64,000 bases of DNA from Sarcocystis neurona (Eukaryota; Apicomplexa; Conoidasida; Eucoccidiorida; Sarcocystidae), in the NCBI GenBank assembly GCA_000727475.1, contig KL647315.1, positions 1,104,051-1,168,050 of the forward strand, read 5' to 3'. A model generated the notes under the pieces. That model was given only the letters and a program-made list of their open reading frames with translations, did not search any database and was not told the origin of the DNA. The position numbers were made by a program, and so were the translations under genes. Of the stretch, positions 1 to 12,700 are shown in pieces (within the stretch, counting starts at the first letter, position 1; every line of letters starts with the position of its first letter).

Positions 1-183
1 CGCAGCAGAGGGAGCCGAGGCCGGAAAGCCCCCCCCCAGAGGCAGCCGCGCAGGCCGGCGAGGAAGCGATCTGTCCCGTCTCCCGTTGCCAGAGCCATGT
101 GCATTTGGCTAGCCTTCAGCGGCTTCACGCAGAAGTTCACCAGACTCAGTCCGAGCGTGAAGGCGAACCCCCGGCCCCCGTTG
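1..183 (-). CDS. VPS13: VPS13 exon 24 (continues beyond window)
   Basis: The junction with exon 23 reads EGLINGGRGFAFTLGLSLVN, then FCVKPLKA and RFLAGLRGCLWGGAF. This mirrors the VPS13 'GL..GG.g...G...G+..v..kP+.GA...G..GF..G' pattern. The exon is open at position 1, so the extreme C-terminus is missing. Confidence 0.82.
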
Positions 184-3100
184 CTGCAGCAGCACCCAGG
201 CGGGAGAAAACAGCAACACTGCACGGACGTCCGAAGACAAGACGGAGGTGGACAGCGCGATGAGAACCCTCCGAAGCAGCCACCCATCCCAATAGCGAGA
301 CGAGACACGCCAACGAAACGATTCAAATCGCCACGCAGACCAACGGAGAGAAGACACACACATCGTGTCTCCCCCCCTTTCCCTTCCCGTCTCCGTGTCT
401 CCCACGTCTCCGTCGCCGTGTCTCCGTGTGTGCGTGTCTGCGTGTCTCTCTATGTTTCTGTGTGCCGCGACATATATAGCAGGCTGGCGACACACTGCGG
501 GGCGGGCAGCGGATTCGTAATAAAGCGTCTCGTCCTCCATTTGCTGCTGTTTCTCTCAGTCTCTGCGCATGCAGGCCGCCCCCAGCCGGCAGGTGCCGGG
601 CCCACACCAGAAGAAAACAGACACCAACACACACACACCTGCACAAGTGCGCATATGCAGAGAAGAAGTATGTGTCCCCGTGTTAGGACATATATACACC
701 AAAGACATGTACGGCTCCTAGGCATATAATATGAGCAGTCCACACGTCTACTTGGCAAACATTTACTCTACACTGCTGCTGTGCGCATGCGTACTGAGAA
801 TACGTGTATAGTGACAAGGCCAACGCTGTCCCACTGCTGTGCAGGGACGTGTCCAGCTGTTCAGCGAGGGAGGCTATGCACTGCGCATTCCGCCAAGTGC
901 CGTCCTCTCTCTCTGCATGCGCCCCCTCGGTCAATCTATATATACCTGTGTGTGTGTGTCTCAATATGCGCATATATGTACGCGCGCTACATACATGTGT
1001 AGCCACCACACACATCCACACACACACACACACACGTAGAGACGAAGACAGGGAGAGACAGTGACGCGGAAGAAAAAAGAGCGACTTTCGACCGTCCTCG
1101 AGGCAGGGAGGAGGCGGAGGAGAAGCAACTCACATGAGGCCTTCGAGGCAGGTAGACGGCTGGTCAGTGAGGCCTCCTTGAGCGACGAGCTGCGGGAAGA
1201 GCGAGTAGACGTCGGTGTTGCGGGCAACAGCTTCGAGGCACTGATACCAGCTGCCGAACAGCCGGCCGCAGCTGTCGACGATGCCGGCAATGCATGCGAG
1301 TCCACAAATTCCCAGCCCCCTCCACAGTGCCATGCATGCAGCAGGTGGGGCGTAGTACAGCTGCGCAAATCGCCGCAGCTCCTGCATTCCCCACGCGCAA
1401 CACACATACACGCCCACACAGCAGATACACACACACACACAGACACAATGTCGAGAACATACACATATATACGCATGCGTGTGTTCATATACATATATAT
1501 TGAAGTTTATGTATACGTACGTATTCATATCTGTGCGTGTGTACATACGTATATAAACGACGTACCTGAACATATATATATATATATATATATGCGCTCA
1601 TATGTGTATATGTATATGCGTATGGACCGGCACACAAAGAGATGCAGGTACGAGTGTGTACACTTCTGAGCTGCACGTGACACGAGCAGATAAAGACGCA
1701 GGAACATCTGAGCAGCAGATTCACACACCCGCATATATATACATACGTATACAAATATATATATATATATATATTAAATACATACACAGAGACAGGTACA
1801 TACACACACATATATGTATATATATACACATGTATGTATGCGCGTGTACACATACATACGTATACATGAGTACTTACGTATAAATGTGTACAGATATATA
1901 TACCCACATATACATATATATATATGTATGCATCGACTTCTAAAGCGCATGCATCAATAGGAGAAACATAAATCTGCACACAGAGACAAAACAGACACAC
2001 AAAGACAGAGCCGACATTATCTACGTGATGCCACACGTTGATTTGCGCTCTGTTCGATCCTTCTGTGTTGATCTTTTGGCGTTCCTTCTGTTTCAAAATA
2101 AGAAAGGACTGCAGCCACACATCTTCTACATATATGTATATATGTGTATATATGTACATACATATATATGTGTGTATACCTGGACGCAGCGCTTGCCCCC
2201 GGTCTTCCAGTGTTTGAGAAGCACCATGGGGTTTCCGAAGAGATCGACGGCTCCGAGTAGTTGGAAAATTTGTTTTATCGCTTGGCCAATGTAGCGCTGA
2301 ACGATGTCGCTCAGCAGCGCCACGGGCGGGCCGCACAAATTTTGCTGCGTCTCCGGAGCAAAAACTAAGTTTGCGTCGCTGCGCAGCAGACGTGGAGGAT
2401 GGGCAGCAAAAGCAGCAGCAGCAGAAGTCAGCCACAGCAGGGCAGAGGGGCGGCACGGGGGAAGACGCAGGAAGCCGACAGGGAGCAGGAACAGCAGCAA
2501 GGGAGCACGAGAAGAAGCAGCAGCAACCGCAGCAGCACCACGGGATGAGGAGGAGGAGGAGCAGAGGCTGCAACAGCAACAGCAGCAGCATGGGAGGACG
2601 CAGACAGCAGCAGCACGGCAGGGAGAGAAGGAAAAGGAGGAGCAGCGGCTGCAGCGGTAGCAGGGGAGGAGGAGAAGGAGAAGCTGCATCAGCAACAGCA
2701 CCAAAAAAGAACGAAGGCAGTAGCAACTGCAGGCGACGAGGAGGAGGAGGCGACGGACCAGCAGCAGTAGGCGAGGAGAACAGGCAACATCAGCAGCAGC
2801 AGGAGAGGCAGCAGTCCGAGAAGGGATGCGCAGCAGAAGAATACGGAAAAGCTACGGGAGACAGTAACAGCAGCACGGGGCCAAGGAAGAGAAGTGGAAG
2901 AGAAATGAGAAGAAGAAACTTCTCAGCATGTCAGGGAAGGAAAAGCAACTCAGCAGGCAAGACAGCAACAACAAAACGTCAGGTTGGGTACACCGGGTGT
3001 CCTGCAGATGTCTGCATGCGCGTTCATTCGAAATACCCCACACCCACGCAGCTGACGCCGCGCATGCAGATAATTGTTGCAGGTGCACAGGCAGGCGTGT

Positions 3101-3695
3101 CGACGCCTACGACAGCAAGTAGATGCAGAAGACCGCATGCAGATGGCTAGCACCCTTGCAGAGGAGAGGAAAACCTCAGGCTGGTGCAGAAGAACGCATG
3201 CAGAGACGCAGCTGGCTGCTGGCATGCACGCCCAGCGAGTCGCGCGCGTGCAGGTTTAAAAAAATTGCATGCACGTGCAGGGAATGGCAGTCACGCGCAG
3301 AGCAAAAAAATATCTCCAGAGAAGGAGGGGTGCATCCAGCTGCGGCAGTGGATCGCAAGCATGCGCATGCATAGGATCTCGCATGCGCAAGTGCATACGG
3401 TGACATGCATGCGTGTGATACATCCCCCCATGCACGTGTAGAGGAGATGGGTCACCTGATGTAGGGACTGTTTTTGACGATGGCGAGAACACCGCGGATG
3501 AGTTCCGACTCTGGCTGCTCTTCCTCTTCTCTCGCTTGTCGCTTATTTCTCACGTTGATCACCAGGACAATTCTGCCAATATCAAGATTACTTATATAAA
3601 CCTTCTGTACGACTGACGCTGGTCCCCGTCCGCCTTCCACTTCCTCGCTCTTAATCACTTCGGCCAGCACGCCCTCCACGGGCCCTGCACCAAAC

Positions 3696-3728
<33 letters not shown>

Positions 3729-6700
3729 GAAGCAGCAGCAGCAACAGCAGCAGCAGCAACAGAAGCAGCAGCAGCAACAGCAGCAGCAGCAACAGAAGCA
3801 GCAGCAGCAACAGCAGCAGCAGCAACAGANNNNNNNNNNNNNNNNNNNNNNNNNNNNNNNNNNNNNNNNNNNNNNNNNNNNNNNNNNNNNNNNNNNNNNN
3901 NNNNNNNNNNNNNNNNNNNNNNNNNNNNNNNNNNNNNNNNNNNNNNNNNNNNNNNNNNNNNNNNNNNNNNNNNNNNNNNNNNNNNNNNNNNNNNNNNNNN
4001 NNNNNNNNNNNNNNNNNNNNNNNNNNNNNNNNNNNNNNNNNNNNNNNNNNNNNNNNNNNNNNNNNNNNNNNNNNNNNNNNNNNNNNNNNNNNNNNNNNNN
4101 NNNNNNNNNNNNNNNNNNNNNNNNNNNNNNNNNNNNNNNNNNNNNNNNNNNNNNNNNNNNNNNNNNNNNNNNNNNNNNNNNNNNNNNNNNNNNNNNNNNN
4201 NNNNNNNNNNNNNNNNNNNNNNNNNNNNNNNNNNNNAGCAACAGCAGCAGCAGCAACAGAAGCAGCAGCAGCAACAGCAGCAGCAGCAACAGAAGCAGCA
4301 GCAGCAACAGCAGCAGCAGCAACAGAAGCAGCAGCAACAGCAGTAGTAGCACCAGAAGCAGCAGCGACAGCAACAGCAGCAACAGAAGAAACATCAGCAG
4401 CAGAAGCAGCAGCGACAGCAACAGCAGCAACAGAAGCAGCAGGGACACAGCAGCAACAAATGCAGTGCGAAGAGGAGGAAGCGCAGGCGCCCGCAGACAC
4501 GCTGGCCTGCTGATACGACTTGCACGTAGATATATACACATCAAGGAAAAGGACGCCTACACTTGCACCCCCCGCACGACACACACTCGGAAGATTTACT
4601 TGGCATACATATACACACGTACATATATACATACATAATACACACACACACACACATTACATACATGTATACGTACGCATATAGATATATATATATATGC
4701 ATAGATACGTATATGTACATAAGTGGGGTCCTGCGGTTGGAAGAGTGCCTCTCTGCCTCGGGGGCTCTGCGTTCGTGGGCGCCTAGCGTGCATGCGCGCG
4801 CCCGTACGGAAAATGAAGAAGACTACGTAAATCGTCTTCTTTCACTTGCCTCTTTGCTTCTCTCTTCTCCCATATATATATATATACAAACGTAACGCAA
4901 ATGCAGCTGTCCCTCTCTCTTTCTGTCTGTCTTCGGCACAAATGCATGTGCATCTCGTATCTTGAATATACGTATACACACTCCTGGAAGGTGGCGCCTA
5001 TTATTACATATACATATACATATACATATATATATATATAGATAGATAGACACAGAGAGAGAGGGAGACAGTAACAGAAGGAAACATTCGCAGTACGTAT
5101 ATATATATATTTATATGCATATATACACAGAGAAAGAAACAGAGTGTACCCTACGCCTATGTATATATGTATATATCTCTGTATACATATATATAGAGAG
5201 AGAGACATATACACATATATATACATATATATATATATATGTATATATATGTGTATATCACGCATTTATATACGAACATACATATATATAGAGAGATAGA
5301 CAAATATTGACATTATATATGTGAATACGTCTACGCAGATATATAGGAGTGCTGATTTGCTTGGGTGTAGGTATGGAGGGACCTCTGGCCGGTTGACCCA
5401 CCACGTAGACGCCCAAGTATCTACACACAGATGTGCATGCCCACGAGCGGCTACTTCTTTCTTTTATCTTCTCTTCTTCGTCCCGTCTCTTCGTCTTGTG
5501 TCTCAGCTTTTTCCTGCTCTTCTTCTCTTCACATTCGTCTCCCCTGTCCGCTCATTTAAACGCGCTGCTTTCCCGTCTCCCCCTCTGTCTCTGGACATTT
5601 GCGTCTCCGATGTCTCCCGTCTCCGGCCCCTTCCCCATCTCTCTATTTCTCTCTGTCTCCGTCTCCCCCCCTTCTATTTCCATATATATGCGCATGCACG
5701 CGGCTGGGTTATATGTGTTCTGCCCCGCCTGCTGTTCAGTCTGCCCCCTGCCCTCCCATGCATGCGGCTGGGTTACATGTGTTCTGCCCCGCCTGCTGTT
5801 CAGTCTGCCCCCGGCCCTCCCCCGATCCTCCCCCCCACGGGCCGCGCGTCTCCTCGGCCCTGCAGTTGGCTGCGTGTCTCGGCCAGGCCGCGTGTGTGTC
5901 TCGTCTCCCCGCCGCGGGTGGCTGCGAGAGGCTCCTCCCTACCGAGCAGGGCGCGCCAGACCGCACTCGAAGGGTCCTGCTCGCTGGTGCGGATATCCTT
6001 CACGCTCTGCTGCAGAATGTCGACGTTCAGCGTCCGCAGCAGGTCGTCCACGAAGAGCAGCAGCGAAAAGACCAGCTGGAAGTCAATATTCACGCTCAGC
6101 GGAGCGAGCCGCAGGAGACACTGCGGCATGTCCACCAGGGCCCTGCCGCCCCCAGCGCTGGCCTTCCGGTGTTCCACGAGCAGCTGCAGCACGGCGTCTC
6201 GCTCGTCGAGCAGCTTCTGACTCTGCGGCGCGTATAGCTTCGACATCCGAGCAACATGGGCCGGCATGACATCGATGGTTTCGAGGCGAGTCCAGTGCGT
6301 CTCTTCTCTTCCTGTGCCTTCGCATCCTTCTTCTTCTTCGCCTCCTGCTCCTCCTCCTCGATAGCCTTGCCCTCCGCCACCGCCGAAGAAAGCGCCGCCT
6401 CCTGCGGTAGTATCCTCCACATTCTCCGGGAAGCGTGACGGGGGGGGTGGCCACGCCGTCTCTGCCTGCCAGCTGCTTCTGCGACTGCTGCCGGTGCCGC
6501 TGCCGTCGCATCTCCGTCGCCGTCGTCGTCCTTCCGCCCCGGCAGTCGCCGAACTCGCTGTCTCGTCGCCGCCCCCCCCACGCGTCGTCGCCTTCGGCGG
6601 CTTCCTCGGTCCACCGCCCTCGCGCAGTCCACTCTCTCCCCAGACCCCGCCCGCTGCCTGCTGCTGCTCTGCAGCAACTGCCGTCCCTGCGCTCGGACTG

Positions 6701-9700
6701 CTCCTTCTGCGACTTCCTGTCTCGCGCTCACGCCGTCTCCTCAGACGCAGTCCCAGCAGTCGGTCCGCAGCAGCTCTTCCGCCGGCTCGTCTGCTGCTGC
6801 TGCTCGCCCGACTCTCCGGCGACGCGGCAGCAGTCGCCTCGCCCTCCGCAGCTCCAGCAGCAGTGCCACCCGCGCCTCCTCCGGAACCCGGGCCTCCTCC
6901 TCCTTCGCTGCCGCCTGCAGCACCTCCCGAAGAGGAAGAAGAAGCATCAGCAGAAGTCAGCCAGTCAGTTATCGGCCGCAGCATCGTGGGGTAATACGCG
7001 CTGCGCGCATGGTTGTCCACTTGGACCCAGCCGATCGACAAACGCACCCGCTGCGTATCAACGCTCATATCGTAGTGGACATCAAGCAGTTCCACACTAG
7101 CATATAAAATTTCGCTGGGCTCAGAGTTGATGAGGCTGAGGCCGGCGCCGACGACGCAAAGCTTCACGCTGACGTTTGCGTTAATCTCGACGCGGGAGGC
7201 AACCCAGTCGGCGAGAGAGTCTTCGTCGTCATCCTGCTGCTGCTGCAGGCTCCCGTCTCCACGTATTCGCAGTGCTGTCGCCGCGGCCTCGCCCCCAGGC
7301 AGATGCATGTAGCTGCCCATGCGGCTCAGGGACCGCCGCAGCAGGAGCCCCCCGCTGCTGTTCACGCTCTGCAGCAATCCTGCGGACCGTCGCATGCCTC
7401 GGCCCACGTGCGCCGCAGCGTCCTCCACAAAGTCTTCGACTCTCCACATCGTCTCCTGCATCGCTGCCAGCGCTGTCCGACGATGAGCCGAGTCCGCCGA
7501 GCCAAGTCGCCAGTCTCCTCCGACTTCCTCCTTCCTCGCCTTTCCTGTGCCTCGACCCGTCCGTGCTGCTGCTGCAGCAGCAGCGCCGCCAAGGGCCGCA
7601 CGACTGGCCGGCGGCCCGCGCCGTCTCCGCAACCTCTTCCTTGCGCGAAAAACCCTCCCCTGTCTCGCCCCCTCCTCACCGGCTGCTGCCGCGCCTGCTG
7701 CGACTGCGTCTCCGGAAGCTCCCCGGGCAGCAGCGGTGTCATCCGGAGGGGGCGCTGCTGCAGGCTGCAGGGGACGCAAAAGCAGCCGCTGACCTTTCTT
7801 CAGTTCTCTGTACCCCGAAGCAGCTCCTCCCCCAGCCGCGTCTCGAACATTCCTCGCGACGGCGCCAGCGAGACCGGGCAGCAGCGGCGCCTTGCCTGCT
7901 GCCGCTGCAGCAGTGTCCAGCACGCCGCCAAGCAGATGTGGGTAGTACAGCCTTGGGGGCCCCACAAGAGGCGTCCACCCCTTCGCTGCTGCTCCTGAGC
8001 CCCCTCGTCCGCGCGACGGCGGCTGAAAGAAGACAATAAACGTGCTGCCGGCGATAACGCGTTTTCTGACGTATACCAGGAGACGGGCGCCAGACTGCGG
8101 GTGCTGCAGCAGCATGTAAAATAGGTTGCTTCCACGACTTGAGGGCAGATGAAGAGAATCTGCACATTCCCTTCGAAAATGCTGCTGCACCTCCATATCG
8201 AGCGCTGTGCCCCACGTGCCTGCCTCTGCCTCGCGCGCCTGTCTCGTCTCCTGCCGTGCCCCCGGCGGGAGATAACCGCCAGCGCCACCGCCCAGGCGGT
8301 CGCCTAAAACAGCAGCGTCGTCGCTGTAGCCGCGTAGAACGCTGGCCGAGCGCAGTCGCAGCCGTCCCGCCTCTCCGGTCCATTCCTGCAGCAGCTCGCC
8401 AGGCGTCTCCCGATGTTGCTGCTGCTGTCTTCTGGACAACGACTCCAGCGTCTCCGAACGTCGCGTCCAGTAGTTCGGCGGCATGGAGCGAAATGTAGTG
8501 CGGCCAATCTTCTTTTGTTCTTCTTCCCCCCCTCCTCCTCCTTCCGCCGCAGCGGCGCCACGGGGACGCCCACCTGCTGCTGCGCCTGGGCCTCGCTGCT
8601 GCTGATGCGCGTGGAGGTGCGGTAAGTGTGGGCCGAGGGCGCGCGCGCCCCCAGCAACCAGCCCCCCCACGGCGAAGGCGGCGCCAGCAGCAGCAGCAGC
8701 CAGCCCGCCTCCTGCAGTAGCCGGGGGAGGCGCCTGCTCGCCGTCAAACCTCGGGCTGTAGTACTGCCACACGTCGAGCTTCGCTTCTTTAGACGGGTCG
8801 TACAGCGCGAACAGCATGCCGTAGCGCCGCGCCAGCGCCGCGCTTGACTTCCGCAGCAGCTGCTGTGGGACCGGCCTCAGCAGCTCCCCACACGTGGCCA
8901 CGCCGGTCTGCGCGACGCAGAGCGGCACGGCGGTTTTGTTCAGCAGCACGTAGTCCGGTATAGCTGGGTCCAGAAACACAACGAAGCGCGACCCTGCGTA
9001 CAAACTCACTTCCATCTCCGTCGAGGTAAAGAAGAAGCCTGGCGGATGCGGAGCCGGCGCCTCTAGCTGCGGCTCCTGCTCCTGCTCCTGCTGCTGTTGC
9101 AGCAGACGCGCCGCGGTAGGCGGCACGTAGCCCCGCGCGCCTCCTCCACGTGCGTCCTTCCAGCGTTTCGCTTGCTCTTCCTCTCTGCCTTCGCGTCCGG
9201 CTCCGGCTGCTGCTGACGCGTCTCCCTCCCGGTCTCTTCCTGTCTCCGCGTCCGCAAAAGCGTCTCTGCCGCCGGCGACGCCGCCCCCCCCTTGCAGCGG
9301 CGCTCCTGGCCGGAACCGCGTGGGGCCCGCGGCGGAGACGGCCCCCGGAGCAGCACCCCCCACTTCGGGAGACAGCGGGGGAGCAGCGCCCGGAGGAGCC
9401 ACATCTGTGGGGTGGCGCACCTGCAGCAACCGTGCAAACATTATCTCCAACGGAGCAGACCACTCCGCAGCAGCTTCTTCGCTCCCTGGTGCCCGGTGGC
9501 TGCTGCTGCCACCCGCCGCCAATGAGTCAGACATCACAAATGGTTCTTCCTTTGCAGCAGCAGCAGCAGCAGCAGCTGCGGTCGCACCTCCGTCTCTGTC
9601 TCTGCGAAGCCACATCCGCAGCGCCGAAAGTCCGCGACCCCCACCGTCCATCCTCCTGGGACTCCCCGCTGCTGCTGCTGTGCTCCTCAGTCCTTTCTTT

Positions 9701-12700
9701 GTAGCTGCAGTTGTTTCTGCTGGTCTTTTCCCTCCTCGTCCTTGTTCCTCGTCTCCTGCAGCCTCGTCGGGGCCTCGACCCCCAGCAGCGGCAGTTCTAG
9801 CTCGAGGAGCCGGCACGTACGTCCGTTTCTCCTGCTGCTGCTGCTCTTCCTCCTCCTCTGCCCTGCTGCCTGCAAGGGACCCCCTGCGCGAAGGTGAGAC
9901 AGCAGCAGCAGCACCACGTTGCTGCTGAAGGCGCGTGAGACGCCCATGCACCTCCGCCGTCGTAGAAGCTACATGCACTCGCCCAGCGTCTTGAGCAGCC
10001 TTCGCTGCTCTCCCCGGCTCCTCGGTGACACTTGCTACTGCTGCTGCTGCTGGCACTGCTGCGCTCCGTGCCTCGCCTGCCGATCTCTCTCCTGGAGGCG
10101 CCCCAGCCTCCGTATCCCCAGCAGTACGCGCAGCTGCTGGAGTAATTTTGAGAGGCGCAGGCGTCTCCACGTGCTGCGCCCTCACCAAATACTCCTCCCT
10201 TGTCCCTCTGGACGCTCCCCTTCTTATGCTCCGAAACGAAAATCGCTTCTTCGCTACCTCTGCTTCCTGTTGCTGCTGTCGCTGCGGCTGCTCTCGCGGT
10301 CGCTGCTGCATTTGCTCACCGGAGCGGAAGCGCGCCCCAGCAGCAGGCTTCTCCAACCCCACAACAGGCGCCGCCGCGAAGATGCACCCCTCCAGCTCTC
10401 GTCTCGCTGCGGCTTCCTCTTCTTCGTCCGCAGCGCTTGCCGTACTATGGGATATAGGCTCGCCAGCTGGTGACAGTCCACCGTTCAACAGAGCTCTTTC
10501 TTCTTCTTCCACGTCGTCCTCCTCACGCTCCTGCCCCTGCTGTCCTTGCTGCTCCTGTTTCTTCTTCTGTTGACGGACGCAGTCTCCCCGCCGCTTCACT
10601 CGTTGCTGCTGCTGACCCTCCACTCCGGCCTCCTGCTGCTCCTCCCCTTCCTCCTCCTCAGAAGCCGTGCAGCCTGCAGCAGCACCCGGCCACGAACTTG
10701 CCAGTTTCTCTCCTACACTGGTGCTGCTTAAGACAGCTGCATATGGGTGAGTTGCTGCTGCGTCTTCCCGTGCTGCCCCGCCTCTCCGCCGCGCGCGTGT
10801 CAGCTGCCTGTCGCCAGCAGCAGACAGCCCCAACGACGTAGAGACGCCACGCCAGAAGAGGTGTGTCGACGTGCCGCCGCTCATTTGTCTTCCCTGTGCA
10901 GCACGAGTCCCCCCCGTTTCCCTCCTCTCGACCGCCTTGAGCACCTCAGGCTGCCATGAAAGCAGAGATTGCGTCTCCGTCTCCTCCTCTACGTCACCAC
11001 GGCCAAAACAAAACACCTCTTCCTCTGCAGTCTTCGCTGCTGCCTCTCCCTCGGCCCCTGCGCCTGCTGCTGCTGCTGCTGTCCGTTTTTCCGCTGTCCC
11101 TGCTGCCACGCCTACTTCTCCTGGCAGATCCCCAGCTGCCACTGCTGCTGCCACCGCGTCCGCTGCTGGTGGTCGCGCTTCAGCTGCTGCTTCTCCTTCT
11201 GTGTCGCCCGCGGGCCACTGCACGTCAAGTTCCTGTTGTGGCGCCCCCTCGCTGCTGCCGCGAGGACTGCTGCCTTCGCTGTGGCTGCTGCTTCCGACTG
11301 AGCAGAGGCTGCGAGCGTGAACATGCACCAGCGCGTTGTCAAAGCGTGTCTCACCAACAGGCTCCTGCCGGTCTTCACCTTCTGCAGCTTCGGGCACCCA
11401 AGCCAGTCTGGTGTGCATGCGTAATCTTGCGGGTCCGGCTATTGCTGCCCCTGCTTCTTCTCTTCCTTCCCCTACTTTCGGACGCTGTCGTTGCGCGCGC
11501 GTACGCAGAGCCGCAGCCCCTCCGCTGCCGCGGTCTGTTGGCGGAAGCGTGTGCGCGTGTCGTAAAGCGCTGTGACTCCAGTCCCTGCCGCCTTCGCGGG
11601 CTCGCTGCTGTTGTCGCTGCTGCGTGTGCATCTGCGACTCCGCTTCGTCTCCCGCGCTGCTGTCGGCGTCGCTAAGCGGGGTGATGTCCACTTGCTGGTG
11701 CTCCTGCTGTTCCTGCGACTCGGCGTCGCCCTGGCGGCGCTGCTGCTTGCGCGGTTGCTCCTGCGGCGTACGACCATGTTGCTGCTGCGACTGCAGCTGG
11801 GGCTGCTGCGGCAGCTGCTGCTGTTCGGTTTGCTGCTGCTCCCCCGTCCGCTCTTCGGTCCTCAGAGCGAGTTCTTCCTCTTCCTCAAGCAGCTGCTGTT
11901 CGTTGAGCTGCTGCTGCAGCTCCGCAGTGCTGATGTCCGAGTGGGTATTCTCCTGCAGCAGGAAGTCGCGTGACCGCGGCGACCGTCCACCGCGTTCGTC
12001 CAGCAGCTGCTGCACAGACGAGCCCGAAGTCGAGGACCGCGCCGCCCCACGCGGCGAGGAGGCAGTCGAAGCCGGATGAGCAACAGCAAGCTCCGGCTGT
12101 CTCACGCCGGTGATCTGAATAGTCACAGGGTGTCGCGCTGCCTGGGGATGAAATTCAAGCAAATCTCCTGGTTCGATCCGGTGGTAGTACGGCTGCTGCT
12201 GTTGCTGCCGAGTCGAGGAGGCGTGGTGGTAGTAGAACGGGTCGTCCCTGCGGTGTCCCTCCTCCGTCGCTGCTGTCGCCGTCCGCCCCAGCGGGGGAGC
12301 AGCAGCAGGACCACCAGCAGCAGCAAACGCGAGGGATTTTTGTCGAATCCACAGCGGAGTCTTCTTCTCATTAACCAACACGTACGCAGGCAAAATTTGG
12401 GCGACAGTCGTCCTGAAAAAAGGAGCGGGCGCAATCCCCATGGCCACAGAGAAATGCAGCTGCGGGTGCTGCTCGGTCTGCGTCGTAGTAAGCCCGACAG
12501 TGCCAAGGTCGGAGAGAACCAGGTCATTCGTCCACGCCGCCGCCTCATGTCGCTGGTAAAGAAAGGCAGCGGCAAGACAAGCCTTTAGCCGATCCTGCTG
12601 CTTCCTGGGATAGACAAGGAAGTCCTTTATGCGGAGAAACTGGCTGAAGGGCACTCCGAGGCGAAGGTGCGACGCTGCGAAATCTTGGGACAGCACCACG

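Larger units (their letters stand above)
3685..5942 (-). other. Intron 20 containing an assembly gap
   Basis: From the 5' side: a pyrimidine-rich plus strand and a 64-bp tandem duplication (5697-5824), TA microsatellites (4.6-5.3 kb), then plus-strand CAG/CAA repeats with a 33-bp period interrupted by the gap 3830-4236. It ends TTTGGTGCAG. Confidence 0.72.

Noticed and set aside
3651..4653. Poly-Leu, poly-Ala and poly-Cys frames across the first gap
   Set aside because: Repeat DNA with N inside intron 20; no conserved sequence.
5321..12000. Long plus-strand open frames opposite exon 20
   Set aside because: They are Arg/Pro/Ser/Cys-rich antisense readings of GC-rich triplet DNA; conserved blocks occur only on the minus strand.
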